A stretch of 64,000 bases of DNA, from positions 156,923,618 through 156,987,617 of the forward strand of contig OY997588.1 of NCBI GenBank assembly GCA_963921825.1. The letters run 5' to 3'. The position numbers were made by a program, and so were the translations under genes. Within the stretch, counting starts at the first letter, position 1, and every line of letters begins with the position of its first letter. Under the pieces are notes generated by a model. That model did not search any database, was not told the origin of the DNA, and saw only the letters and a list, made by a program, of their open reading frames with translations. This document shows positions 43,660 to 55,893 of the stretch, piece by piece. This DNA is from Erodium maritimum (lineage: Eukaryota; Streptophyta; Magnoliopsida; Geraniales; Geraniaceae).

Positions 43660-44580
43660 ATTACGAAATCATAACATATATGAATGAAAAGTATTACATG
43701 GTAACAGGTTTTACCAATTAATTCTCAAAATGTATCAAAATCTGTTAACTATGACTAACTCCGTGAAATACCAAATCACATGTTTGTCACGTGGTCTAAA
43801 ACTTTCCTAAAATGACATGCGAAAAACGTAGACCTTTAGACCTTCATTTATTCTCAAATCATAACCCTGGCCTATCACTTTTTCATGTTACTCACTTAGC
43901 GGTCGTTAAACTTGAGGACAGAAAATGCAATAGATTACGGTCACCGTTACTATGTAATACTTTTCATACATATAGGTTAGGAATTAGTAATAAACGAAAG
44001 GTGTGAGTGCGGACATCGAGTAACCCCTTTTAACTATAAAAATAACAGGGAAACCTCAAAAACATGCCCCAAACGATTTTTACCTTTCATTTATTATTTT
44101 AAAAAAATAGCGTCTTACGTTTTTTCCCATTAATTTGGATGAAAAACGAACATGTGTTCGATACATAGTCTTTATATTTATCATAGATACCGAAAGTCCA
44201 TATTCCTTTAGTCCAAATGTTGGATATGGTCAGACTGAGTGCTTAATTTTTTTCTCCGGATTTTATTTAGACAAGAGAAATAGGCACAATTTCGGTGGTC
44301 ATCAGACCATGTGCCAAGCACATGATAAATAGGCACATTTCTTAGCATTCATGTGCTTAAACAGTATAAATACCTTTTTTTCCTCCAAACATTTTCAAGA
44401 GTTGCTTTCAAAATTCCCTCTGCATCCACCACCTGTTTTTGTTCGCTCTGCTCTGTTCTCTGAACCTCCTTCAGTGCCTAGACTCACTTTCATGCCCATA
44501 TTGGATGTGGTTTTATCCTAAGAGAAACAGAACAACGACTAGCTCGACCGATTTACACCTAGGACTTCACTTTGACTTGG
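43660..44580. other. Spacer with an isolated promoter-like stretch, no gene seen
   Basis: AGTATAAATACC (44363-44374, +) followed by a CT-rich leader-like stretch (44380-44490) looks like a plant core promoter. The first ATG downstream gives only nine codons (MPILDVVLS) and no splice-connected exon could be recognised. Confidence 0.3.
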
Positions 44581-44591
44581 GCAAAAAGCAC

Positions 44592-44743
44592 GACCGATAG
44601 CCAACTTGGGTCGGCCTGGTGGTCAGAGGCTCAAACCCCAATAAGTACATCTATTTGGGAGCAGGTGCGTGTAGAGGTTAGACTAAGAATTAAATTAGAC
44701 TATGGTAGGATATCCTCGTTTTCTTGCTGACCAAAAAAAAAAG
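44592..44743 (+). mobile_element. tRNA-derived SINE
   Basis: TAGCCAACTTGG fits a polymerase III A box and GGCTCAAACCCC a B box, about 40 bp apart as in tRNA-related SINE heads. A tail of about 100 bp ends in a run of 10 A (44732-44743). No clear target duplication was found. The missing tRNA fold and the poly(A) end argue against a functional tRNA gene. Confidence 0.6.
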
Positions 44744-45408
44744 AGAAGCACAAGCGAGATATACGCTTAGAACTTCACTTTGACCCACAAGACAGGTACA
44801 GTAAGTTAAGTCTTATGTATGCATATCAACCGTTTTTTAATCCCATCTGAATCCGACTCAAAAGACTGGTACAGTAAATCATAAGTATTGACTATATACA
44901 TATCAACGCTCTTTCAATCCCGTATGAATTTGTCCATCGTAAGACCACATGTGACACGAATCCAAGAGGAACTATTAGTGGAACTTTGCTTACCACATAA
45001 GTTCCTTAACTTGCTGGCACTGATTTAGTACTGATCTCTGTCACATACTGAAATATAACCCCAGAACAAGTTCAGACTCAAATAGAACTATAACTTATAT
45101 TCCAAGTTAACCTGCTACCGGTACTGTTACCTAGTCGAATTACTGTTACCGATAGCAGATATATTTCGGTTACGGGCAGCAGGAAGGAGTTGATTCTATT
45201 CCTATGGTAGGGTACCTATAGAAGTGGTGGAAACTTGAGTAGATATATAACATGTCTTTTGTGTGTGTCTTATCATATTAGATCCATGTGGGAGTGTTAA
45301 ATCCATGTGGGAGTGTTAAACAGACACTGCCTAGTAAAATCATGTCAGGTCCTCAGCTTGGGGGCAGGGACGGGGATAGGGGTAGATTAGGAACTGCTGA
45401 TAAAAAAA

Positions 45409-45763
45409 GGGTTAATTGTCCAAAACTACATTAAAGTTTTGTCCACGCTTTGTGGGTGCACTAAAGTTTTGTCCACCGACTTTTTTAGAAAAATGTATTG
45501 ACCACACAACTATAGAATGCATTATGAATTGCCCACGCAACTATAGAATGCATTATGAATTGCCCACACAACTTTAGAATGCATTATGTATTTCCACAAA
45601 TCTATTTAGTCCGCGGAGAACTGTCCAGACCATTCATTCTGAACATCCTTGTTACGATTTTCTAAAAAAGTCATTGGACAAAACTTCAGTGCACCCACAA
45701 AGCGTGGACAAAACTTTATGCATGCATCTGTTTGTAGACAATGTAGTTTTGGACAATTAACCC
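45409..45763. mobile_element. MITE, 'TTTTGTCCAC' family, second copy
   Basis: Ends GGGTTAATTGTCCAAAAC and GGACAATTAACCC pair, and the interior matches the element at 6448-6800 (TTAGAAAAATGTA, CCGCGGAGAACT). The centre carries a three-fold short repeat of 'CACAACTATAGAATGCATTA'. No duplication is preserved. Confidence 0.65.
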
Positions 45764-45941
45764 TGGTTAGAGGGTATGGCATATGCCCAACAACTAGTAA
45801 CTTGAAGTATAAGCCCATAGGTAACCCTTCATAAAGTTCAAGGAACATGGGATGTCAAAACTAAAGTGTGAAACATATGTACCCATATCTGCCTAAAGAA
45901 GAACACCTCAAAAGATGCAAAAAAAGTGAGAGTAAATTGAA

Positions 45942-46259
45942 GGGGCAGTTGCAAATAAACTACCCTGAGCTATTCGTTTTTTGCAACTTATAACCCTATT
46001 CTTTGATAATTGAAAAGAAGTGCCCTAAACTTGTCTTTTTTGTTGCACTTTGTATAAAGTTGTTTAAAAATGACGATTTTACCCTTGGAAATTTAAATTT
46101 TAAAAAAATAATTAATGAACAAATAATCCAAATTTTCATATCTCTCAACTTTCTTACTCTTTGTGCGGTAAAAAGAGGAATAAAATTAAGGGATGTGAAA
46201 ATTATAAATTTTCAAGTTGCAAAAACTGAATACCTCATAGTACTTTTTGTAATCATCCC
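45942..46259. mobile_element. Mutator-like MITE just downstream of the KIAA0930-like gene
   Basis: Ends GGGGCAGTTGCAAATAAAC and TTTTTGTAATCATCCC are diverged forms of the common family. Flanks TAAATTGAA (45933-45941) and TAAATCAAA (46260-46268) match at 7 of 9. The right arm lacks the segment containing the second subrepeat. Confidence 0.6.
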
Positions 46260-46591
46260 TAAATCAAATCCTACACGACAGTAAGAAAGACACGAATTTT
46301 ACATTCCACCTTTAAGTGCACATGCAGATTGAGTTCAACGAATTATCTTCATTATAAGGGGAAAAGCAATTCAAGATAAGTGGACATTCCTATTCACCGA
46401 TTCACACCCTAACCTTATTTACTTTACAAAATTCATAGAATGGAGAGAAACCCACACACCTCTTTCCGTACAAAAGGAGCTCCATTCATGTTTCAGCCAC
46501 ATGCCCTGCACATGTTTCTTGTCTTCAAGCTTTTCCTCTAGCAATTTGGAAATTTGTTTTGTATTTTCTGAGTATGGGCAGTACAAGATGC

Positions 46592-49500
46592 CTACAAGTT
46601 TACTGGTGGACTTCCCTGAATTGGCAATGTAGTAAATCATTTATTCCAGCATGCAAAGAATGTTGATCTCACAAGAAAAGAACGAGATAATTGTAAATAA
46701 GTGTTATGTACTATTCACTTTTTGCAAATCATAACATTCTTTATGATAATGGTAAAAAAGTTTCTTGAAATTGTATTTTTTTTTTCATTTTGTATCAATT
46801 TGTTTCAAAGTGAAATTTAGCCGTTCAATTTATTATAAAAAAAATCACATCCCTTAATTTTCTTCCTCCCCCTCTCCGTACGTATGCATATATGATCGGC
46901 TACAGCAGACTATTAGTGACTTTTGTAATTATCGGTTATCAAATTTTACCATCATAATCGATTTTTTTTTCATTATTAGCAATTAACTAATAACCGAATC
47001 AAAATAATTTGATTAGTATGATAAAAAAAATCGACCAAGATAGTAATATTTGGTAATTGATAAAGAGGAAGAAAATCAAGGGAGATAAAAATTCAGGACT
47101 TTTTGTTTTTTTACTTTTTAATTTAAAATCGGTATAACTGCATAAAAGTACCCTGAGATATTCATTTTTTGCAACTTGTAGCCCTCTTCTTTGTTAGTTG
47201 CAGAAAAGTACCCCGAACTTGCTTTTTTGTTGCACTTTGTATAATTTTGTTTCAAATTGACGATTTGACCTTTAGAAATTTAAATTTTAAAAATAATAAT
47301 TAAAGAACAAAAAGTTCAAATTTGTGTATCCCTTAATTTTTTACTCTTTGTATGGTACAATAAGGAAGAAAGTTAAGGGATATGAAAAATTGTTTTTTTT
47401 TACTTGTTATTTTTTAAATCTACATTGTAAGGGTAAAATCATCTTTTTATACAAATTGCAACAAAAAAGACAAGTGCAAGGTACTTTTTTGCAATTATCC
47501 CATCTAAATTTAAAGGGTAGGTAAAAGCACCATTTTGAAACAAATTGATACAGAGTACAAGCAAATACAAGTTCAAGGCAATTTTTGCAATTAACAAAAA
47601 AGGCTATGATTTGCAGAAAGTGAATATCATCCCGATACTATAACTCCAGTCACTGTGAATTCTAACCATGTTATTTCATCAGAGAAACTCACCTTAAATA
47701 AAAGATCATATGCGATGTGCTCCCAGGGCAAAGACACCGACATTAAGCAGCACTTGAGAGGCACCATCTCTTCATCAGAATTTGTAGTGGCAGAAGCCGC
47801 TGCATAAGCTTGCTTTGCTGCCACAGAAGCAACTGATGCTGCTTTCCAAACAATCGAGCCAATCCCGAAACCCCTCTTTGATATAACCGGTGAAAAGGGG
47901 CCTGATTCCACCTGGCTTTGATCTGATAATGTAAACCCAGATTCAGAATCTATCACATTTATTCCATACACTATTGGCTTCAAATGATCTATTATTTTTT
48001 AAAATGGTAACACTTTTTTCGGAAAACAAACTAGTAGCAAAGAAACAAGACTTTTTCTCATGTTGGAAAGTAAAATAGCTAAAATATAATTCAAATCTGA
48101 TGATACGTGTTAGAATATAAAACAGAATTGGGTCTTCAACTATCAGCTTGAGCTTTTAGTTGAGTTGTCCTCTAATATGGTATCAGAGCTGATATCTCAC
48201 GGACAAGAGTCCAAATCTCACTATCTTCAAAATATATTACTATTTCTCTATTTATCGATAATTCATTACCTCCCTTCTCAATGGGTTCATCTCCCCTAAA
48301 TAATCCACATCCCAACCGCAAACGGGCATGTCATCCTAATTGAGCCATCAACTATCAACTTGAGCTTTTAGTTGAGTTGGTCCTCTAATAAATCGAAAGT
48401 AGGGGAACTTTCCAAAGTACATAACTTTCCGATGTTTAGTCAAAATTCCCAAACTTAAATTTGGAAACATCTCAGCCGTTAAAAAATTCAACCCAATGGA
48501 CACAGATCGTTTTCAGTTTTCATTCCAGCCTTTGGTTTTTACCCAATTGTTACTCTAGTATACCAAATAATGGATAACTACCCCCAAATCCCTTATTCAA
48601 CTGTAGGTTATCCAAATTTCTCTTACTCTGAATGAGTTTGGTAAGGTAATCACTGATGATACAATTTGGAGGGAATTGGCCTACGCTACACCAGGAATCA
48701 ACGTAGAAACGGGAAAGAAATGAGGAGAAAACTCCGAAGTTTTCTTGAAAATAAGTCCTACTTGAATGGTAATTTCTATAACATACATGTCAAGGGTATC
48801 ATGGCATGACAAGGTTAAGAAGAACGCTTCTTACCTGCAACACCAGAAACAGCTACTTCAACTTCACCACGTCCTCCAGGACCTTTCATGTAAAGCCTGT
48901 CTGTTTTGCCAGGGGATTGGCCAAGTAAAAGAAGGCTCCCAAATCGGGATTTACCAGCTGCCATATGGGAGAGACATTGAATAGAAACTAAATAAGCATG
49001 TCAAATTTCTTAAAACTACATATACAAAACAAATTCAAGTCTAATAAGATGAGAACTATAAAAGCCCATTTGAGTACTAATTGATTTTGATGAGAAATTG
49101 GAAGAACAAAATTTACTCTCAGTAGCCAAGTTTTAGTATGCATAGGAGCCCAGCTATGAAGTAACAAAACTATCACTTAGTGAAACTAAGCAGGCACGAA
49201 AAAAATTGAAAACCACGCCAATGTTTCCTGCTCTTCAAATAATAAGTTTATAGATATAAGATGCAAGAAGAAGGAAAATATCATTAAATACAATAGCAGA
49301 AGTCAAGTAAACTTAAAAGTGAACAAGGAGTTTAGCTTATTATTTTCTTTAGCGGGTGCAGCATAGAGAATTCAAAAAAAATGGAAGTAATGTATTCAAG
49401 TCCAGAGTTGTGTAAACATCTAAGTCAGCAAGAACTAAAGAATAAGGGAACTTTGCCTCTTTGAAATAGAAAGTTAATCTATATAGATTAAGGCTTGTAT

Positions 49501-52500
49501 GGAAGACAGAAACTTAATCACTGTAAGTACTTTATAGTAAATATACCATCATAAGCTTCTCGAACCATTTGATAACTGACAAATCCTGAAAACAGAGTGA
49601 TCTGCAATCACAACCATCAGAAAGTCAAGATGCTCACTAACTGATTCTTTGATAATTAGTATGTGGTGTTAAGTGAATTTTATTTATGCACATTTATATT
49701 AAAAAATAATTGAAAAATAACAATATGCTCAGAATTGAATATATCATGATCAGAATCCTAAAGACAACAAATGAGCAGAAATTGATTTTCGGAAACTCCT
49801 GGCAGATCATTACAGGCAGATGCAAATAGTTTCTATTTATGGAATGCAATTGACCAACCTTAGTGTTTCTTGTACTTTCAAATGTAGTATCAATTCTCAA
49901 AGAGGAAGTATTACTAGTACAACTATCTTGTGGCGCGTTTTCACTAGGGAATGCTGCCCCATCATGTCCATTGAGGATTACACAATAGCAATGATCTGTT
50001 TCAGACAAGACCTGCAAGAAATAAAAATGACTAATTACAAATTTATAATAACAGATAAGTAGTCCAAATCCATTTCAGCACATTCAGAGGAATAAAGGCA
50101 GTCAAGTAACCCAAATTATTTTGTGGAAGATGATCATTAAAGTTATAGAACGTCTCAAGCTAATAATAATATTAAGAAATCGAACACTAACTAAGCTCAA
50201 GATTCATAATAAATATTACGAGCTTGCATCAAATAATCATATTGTTACTAGGGATAATTGAAAAAAAAACCGGAGGTGTTCACATTTTGCAAGTTGTAGC
50301 CCTCTTCTTTAATAATTGCTAATAAGTGACTTGAACTTACCTTTTTCTGCACTTCGAGTAATTTTGTTTCAAAATAACGATTTATCCTTAAAATTTTAAA
50401 TTTTAAAAATGATTAGTATAAAAAACAAAAAAACTTTCACCTCCTTTAATTTTCTTCTTATTTGGACGTAACAAGAGGATGAAATTTCTAGATTTTTTGT
50501 TTTTTAACTAATCATTTTTAAGGGTAAAACATCATTATAAAACAAATTTACACAGAATGCAACAAAAAGGCAAGTTCAAGGTACTTTTTTGCAATTATTA
50601 AAGAAGAGGGCTACAACTTGCAAAAAGTGAATACCTCGGGGTACTTTTTTTGCAATTATCTTTTGTAACTATGATGTATTAATCCCTTCCAGATATATTG
50701 ATAATAAAATAACAGCATAGTTTAATCAGAGAGTTGAATGTCTAATTATCATGTAAAAAATATGAAATTATATGTAACTATGATGCCATATATCATAGCA
50801 ATATATTAAAAAGAGCAGATTACCACTGCGTCAAAGGTGGAGTCAAAGTCATCAACTGCAAAACAAATATCTGGATAAGCAGCAGTCGTCTCTACTTCCT
50901 ATGTACACGTCAGAAACTATATCAGCCAAAATTGGAAACCAGGAGCTTATGCATCTCTAGAAAGAAACTAAACTTGCCTTCTTTGAATCCAAATGAAAAT
51001 TAACACGACTAGGAGATGCATAAACTGTCTTGACAACCTACACAAGTACAGTACATATGACAAAATTAGATTCAAACAATACTAAAAAAAATCAGAGAAA
51101 TATCCCCCCAACCCATAAATTAGCAACCTTAAGCATCACTGGCCCTTGGTTTTACGAAATATCGACAGATATCTCAGTCAGAAACTACCCTCAACACCCT
51201 CTCCCATTTTCACCAAACTAAATCAAGAACAGATTGATCATGGGGGCCCAAAAGAATCTATGCAGATTACTCATTATTAAGTTACAGACGACATAAAAGG
51301 TACGGTACTTTTAAACTGATGATACCTTGTATATAGGTGACAATGGTGTGTTTTTACCAACTTGGTGATTCCGTAGGTCATGATTACTGCAAGAAAACGA
51401 ACATGATAATACAGTAAACTGATATTAACCATTGGAAAACTAAATGCAAAAATTTCAATCGTTGAATACTATGTTCATCCATATTAGAAATCCTTCATGC
51501 AGAACAATACTGGCTATTGAAAAATTGAAATAAAGATACATGCATTGGCACCTCTAGTGCAAAAAGCTGGTATTACATTGTGGATGATCAAGAAATTATG
51601 GACAGCTTACCTGCAAATTGCCACTGTCACAGAGAATGTAGTATGAGCAATCAAGTTCAAGTAAAACGTACGCCTCCAATCTACCTCTGCAAAGTTTGCA
51701 CCAACTAACTTTTCCATCTGTTTGACAGAAGTACACAAACCCGAACCATAGCATTAGCACATCATGATGTTATCAATCCATACACCACTTAAAAGGATGC
51801 CTCACACGTATCGACGGTATCGCGCTCACGAGCATTCTTTACTTTTTTTCAAAAGGGTCCCCTAAATCGATAAGTTGGCTCACAGGTGACATGTTTCTCA
51901 CTTCACTATTGACAAAATCACACATTACATTATTTCATGGAAAAAGATTAAAGAAGCCCAAAACCATTACTAAACCAAGTTGAAACCTAATCACACGGGG
52001 AAGAAATACACTACTTAAAGGACATTATGATGTTATCAATTCATACACTACTTCAAGGATGCCTCACACTATCGTACTCACGTGCATCCTTTAATTTTTT
52101 TCAAAAGGTCCCCTAAGTCGGCTCACATGTGACATGTTTCTCACTTCACTATTTACCATATCACCCATTACGTTATTTCATGGAAAAAGAATGAGAAGCT
52201 CAAAAACATTACTAAACCAAGTCAAAACCTAATCACGGGGAAGAAATACAGTGAATTTTCTCACTAACAAAAGGTATGAAGCTCCAGTGAACCATCGAAT
52301 CAATCTTTTACCTTAGGTGACCATCTCCTAACAAAGTAAGGTGCATCGTCTTCCATATTGTCATTGAAACCATATCCTTGCAAACCCTACAGCAGCAGTA
52401 GAACCAGAGATTAACAACAAAATGCCAAACCAAATTAGCAAACTTAAAACCAATGATAACCAACAATTATAGCACAACAAAATGTCATACTAATTTTCTA

Positions 52501-52880
52501 ACAAAAAACACAAGATCATCATCCTGGCATCCCCTGGACTCCTTACTGCGGACGAAATACAAATCCATCACATCATGCCAAAACCCAGCATCCATTTCTA
52601 CATCATCAGAGCTATCTTCCTCATCCACAACGGTCTTCCTCAGCAATTTCGAATGCTTCCTCACCATACTCAACAATTCGTAGCTGCCAAACATGCACAC
52701 AACAGTAAATTCTTCCAAACAAAAAACAGATTATGTGTTCGTGTTCGTGTTCGTGTTCAAGTTCGTGGAGTTTTAGTAGAACTAGAATCAGCTCTTGATT
52801 TAGCAATTTGAGAACAGTTGAGCAGAAATGGCGGTTTCTTACCGGGAAGGGGTGTCTCCTTCGTCGCTGATTCGGAGCAT
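46592..52880 (-). CDS. KIAA0930/DUF2045 family protein
   Basis: Twelve exons join in phase to 397 aa: 52843-52880, 52491-52683, 52312-52386, 51611-51717, 51326-51386, 50978-51037, 50824-50898, 49859-50011, 49547-49601, 48835-48957, 47693-47922 and 46592-46615. Segments align in order with the animal KIAA0930 protein as I recall it: GFWHDVMDLYFVR, QDDDLVFFVRKL, VDWRRTFYLNLIAHTTFSV, VYASPSRVNFHLDSK, AYPDICFAVDDFDSTFD, LFSGFVSYQMVREAYD, YMKGPGGRGEVEVAVSGV and CLMSVSLPWEHIAYDLLFK, ending GSPPVNL. The biochemical function of the family is not established. The start MLRISDEGDTPS lies in a short first exon. The intron after exon 6 uses a GC donor (AAG/GCAAGT at 50977). Introns carry several MITEs, an LTR-like remnant and a tandem repeat. 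Confidence 0.88.
46686..47501. mobile_element. Two Mutator-like MITE copies in the last intron of the KIAA0930-like gene
   Basis: A partial copy (about 46686-46870, GAGATAATTGTAAATAAGTG...) is followed by a fuller one, 47131-47501 (GGTATAACTGCATAAAAG ... TTTTTTGCAATTATCCC). Between them an AT-rich stretch has inverted 'AATCGATTTTTTTT..AAAAAAATCGA' words. Some arm-like sequence continues to about 47630. Confidence 0.55.
48108..48392 (+). mobile_element. TRIM-like / Ty1-copia-type LTR remnant with Met-tRNA primer site
   Basis: TGTTAGAATATAAAAC starts a repeat of about 70 bp whose end (GAGCTTTTAGTTGAGTTG..CCTCTAATA) is followed at once by TGGTATCAGAGC (48180-48191), the classic plant initiator-Met primer-binding site. 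The same end sequence recurs at 48344-48392 as a truncated second LTR. The short interior has no frame. It lies in KIAA0930-like intron 10. Confidence 0.65.
50251..50662. mobile_element. Mutator-like MITE in KIAA0930-like intron 7
   Basis: Starts GGGATAATTGAAAAAAAAAC, ends TTTTTTTGCAATTATCTT. Flanks TTGTTACTA (50242-50250) and TTGTAACTA (50663-50671) match at 8 of 9. Arms and centre match the 18052-18395 copy. Confidence 0.8.
51760..52255. repeat. Tandem duplication, about 263-bp unit, in KIAA0930-like intron 3
   Basis: ATGATGTTATCAAT(C/T)CATACA, AAGGATGCCTCACAC, TGACATGTTTCTCACTTCAC and CATTACTAAACCAAGT recur in order from about 51762 and 52025. The second unit has small deletions. Confidence 0.8.
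52735..52758. repeat. Hexamer microsatellite (GTGTTC)4
   Basis: Four perfect copies, followed by a diverged AAGTTC, in intron 1 of the KIAA0930-like gene. Confidence 0.85.
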
Positions 52881-53099
52881 GGCTTCGTTGATCGGTGTCG
52901 TTCCGGTGCGGATTTGGGCGATCGGAGCGAAGAATGTCGACGAAATGTCTAGGGTTTCAGGTGAAGAGGAACGAGCGTGGCACGGTTTGTTGACTGATTG
53001 GTGATCTGTTGATGGTGTGTAGCAGTGAGTGAGGTCACGGAGTATCTGAGAGTTTTAGAGTTGAGTGGCAGATGAAGGAGATGTTACTTGTGTGTGGGA

Positions 53100-54530
53100 A
53101 GGTACACGATAGTTATCGTATTGCTCTTGTTGGATTGTAACTGTAAATACATAAGTGATGAGACATAATTAAAGTGTTTATCATGTCCAAATAAATTGTT
53201 TATTTCCTAAGTTAATTATTTTTGTTAAACTGTCGGCCCTAGTCCACCGTCCCGTCCCTTTACCACTACTATTGTAACGAGATAGCTTGATTTTGTTCAG
53301 GATTTCCGTGCGTGATCTCCTCAGTCCTTCGATCTGGATCACGAATATTGAGAACAGTGACTGGCTTTACGGGTGTGACCAACGCTGGAATATGGTGGTG
53401 TCCCTCCCGGAGTGTCGACAACAGCGTGTGAAAATTTGACAACGACGTTGAACTGTCACGGATCACGAACAGGTGCTCTTGTTGGCAACATCAATTAGGC
53501 GAGGTTTGCTACGCAGCCTCGTCAGGTCCAATGAGTTAAAGGACGAGCAACGACGTGTGTGTGTTTGGGGGGTGGGGGGACGCACACCTCATTCTGCTAA
53601 GGTCGGTGTAAGTCCAACATTCTTATTCCCCCATTCCCTAGTGTTCTCTCTCGATGCTCATTATCCCCTCAAACGCCTGGTATCAATTGGCTTAGACATT
53701 TTCAGATCGAGTTAGACAATGATTATCATGAGCTATAATTGAGTAGCCACCTGCGTGGAGACTGTCCACCAACACTAAGCTACCAATTGTTGTTTCTGAA
53801 ATAACTGGGTATCTAATCATAAGGTTAGCGTCTGCAACCTCTGGGTCAAGACTGTTGTCTCACCACCACGTTTCGCCAGGAATTCTCCTGACACCACAAA
53901 ATCGCTTCCACTTGAACCGGAGACATTGTACCAAACAAACATGGATTTTTCATGTCCCAACCATATTGCTTTGGGTCTGTAAATATTGTCCCGTCTACAT
54001 TGAGCCTTTAATATCAATAAGCTTTTTACAGTCCTCGATCACCCTTCCGATCGAACAAAAAAAAAAACATTCAGTTCCAAGAAGTCCTCCATTTAAGAAC
54101 AAGTACGATACAAAGGCGCAACATGACGAGAGAAAATTACGACTTGGGAGAAAGACTAAATTAAGCTCGGTGCCTGGCTCCCGCTTCTTACAACTCTCAA
54201 ATCCAAAACATCAGTGCCATTTTTCTTAACTCTTTGATTTCTCGATGTCGCGGGGAAGGTCGTGACTGGCAGCTTCAATGCGCCGGCTCTAAGCACAGGC
54301 GAATTTTTTTGGAGCCAGAGATAGCATTGCGCTAGCGCTTTCTCCACCAGGCGTCAGCTCCAGCCTGCTCTCTCATCCCCAGGACCTCCTTCAACACAAA
54401 GCACATCAAATTAATGAGAGTACATGACATAGTAGGCAAACAGTCATGAAACATTGTATTGGTTAATACTTAAACATTAAATGCGTTTTATATTAATTAC
54501 AAAAACATAAAATCATTAAATGCATTCTAG
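53100..54530. other. Spacer upstream of the KIAA0930-like gene, no gene seen
   Basis: 53220-54400 is GC-richer than average, with frames of up to 124 codons (53855-54229, +) that show no known motif. It may be decayed transposon sequence. A (GT)n-G-rich stretch lies near 53550-53580. Confidence 0.35.
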
Positions 54531-54544
54531 GCTAGAACCACTAA

Positions 54545-55102
54545 ATCTTGCAAAAAAAATTATCATGAAATTGTTTTTTGTTGTCCGTTGCGTAGATTTG
54601 TTTCAAGGTTAATTGCTAAAAACTACATTATATATGATCCACGCTTTTAAAGTACACTATCTTTTGATCACGGTAGTTTACTTACAAAATTTGGAATATT
54701 ATGTTACAATTTTGGATCATTCCGTTAACATTAAGTACGTGAACAGTACATAATGTAATTTTCCTTACGTGGATACTATATAATTATATTGTAGCTTTTC
54801 GCAAATAGACAATACATATAATCGTTTTTAGCAATTAACCCTTGTTTCAAAATGACAGTTGTACTCCTAGAATTTTCATCGCTTCTTCCTCTTTGCACAT
54901 CTGAAGAGAAGAAAATATATAGAGGTGATTTTCTGGATTTTGTTTTTATTATTTTAAAATTTTAAGGGTAAAAATGTTGTTTTGAAATATATTTACACAG
55001 ATGGCAAAAAAGAGACAGGTTCAGGGAACGTTTTTACGATTATCAAAGAAAGTTATAGATTACAAAAAGTGAATACATCAAGATACTTTTTATGCAATTA
55101 TC
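54545..55102. mobile_element. Mutator-like MITE (host of a nested insertion)
   Basis: The left part (TTGCAAAAAAAATTATCATG, GATTTGTTTCAA) resumes after the nested element as AATGACAGTTGTACTCC and ends TATGCAATTATCC near 55102, following the order of the common family. The left terminus is worn. Confidence 0.6.
54607..54841. mobile_element. Nested Mutator-like MITE, 'AAAAACTACA' family, perfect 9-bp duplication
   Basis: Starts GGTTAATTGCTAAAAACTAC and ends TTTTTAGCAATTAACCC. TTGTTTCAA occurs immediately on both sides (54598-54606 and 54842-54850). That 9-mer is part of the interrupted host element, which carries it only once in intact copies. Confidence 0.88.
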
Positions 55103-55270
55103 CATATGATCAATACTGAAACATTAAATCATTAAATGCATTTTAGTCTAGATTCAACAACAAAATATGAATGTCATGCATGAGTTCTAGATAAGATAAT
55201 ATCTCATGAATCATTCCATAAAGACTTTTCCATTCTTGTAAGATCCTGAATTCTAATATTTCTCTGATTC

Positions 55271-55678
55271 CAAGATAATTGCAAAAAATACCCTGAAGTA
55301 TTTATTTATTTTGCAACTTGTAGCCTTCTTATGTGATAATAGCAAAAACATACTCTGAACTTGTCCTTTTGTGACAGTTTATATCCAAATGACTATTTTA
55401 TCCTTATAGTTTAGATTTGAAAAATAACAAGTAAAAAACAAAACATTCATTGTACCTTATAAAGGGTAAGAAATTTAAGGAATAAGAAAATTTGGATTTT
55501 ATGTTTTTTAATTCATAATTTTTGAAATTAAATTTCTCAGTGTAAAATCGCCATTTTAAAACAAATTCATACTAAGTGCAACAAGAAGACAAGTTTAGGC
55601 CCCTTTTTACAAATATCAAAGAAAAGGGTTACAAATTACAAGAAGTGAATACCTCAGGGTACTTTTTGCAATTATCCC
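55271..55678. mobile_element. Mutator-like MITE about 215 bp upstream of the phytosulfokine gene
   Basis: Left AAGATAATTGCAAAAAATAC, right TTTTTGCAATTATCCC, with paired arms (TTGTAGCCTTCTTATG / AAAGAAAAGGGTTACAA). The flanking 9-mers do not match. It occupies what should be the proximal promoter. Confidence 0.65.
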
Positions 55679-55893
55679 TAAATTATATTCAATGTACCAA
55701 GCAAGCCAATAATCAGAATCAGTTCAGGCACTACCAGTCTTTAAGGAAATATTGGATTTTGCTTCTAAAATTCAAATTAATCCAATTAATGTCATTTCAG
55801 CTCTCACATTTCTTCATCAACCTATTTTCTTTATTTATAGATTCATCACATACCTGGTGAATTCATAACAGAGAAGCAAAACAATCCACCAAA

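Noticed and set aside
44592-44743. Functional tRNA gene
   Set aside because: A and B boxes are present but no acceptor or anticodon stems form, and the sequence continues into a poly(A)-ended tail.
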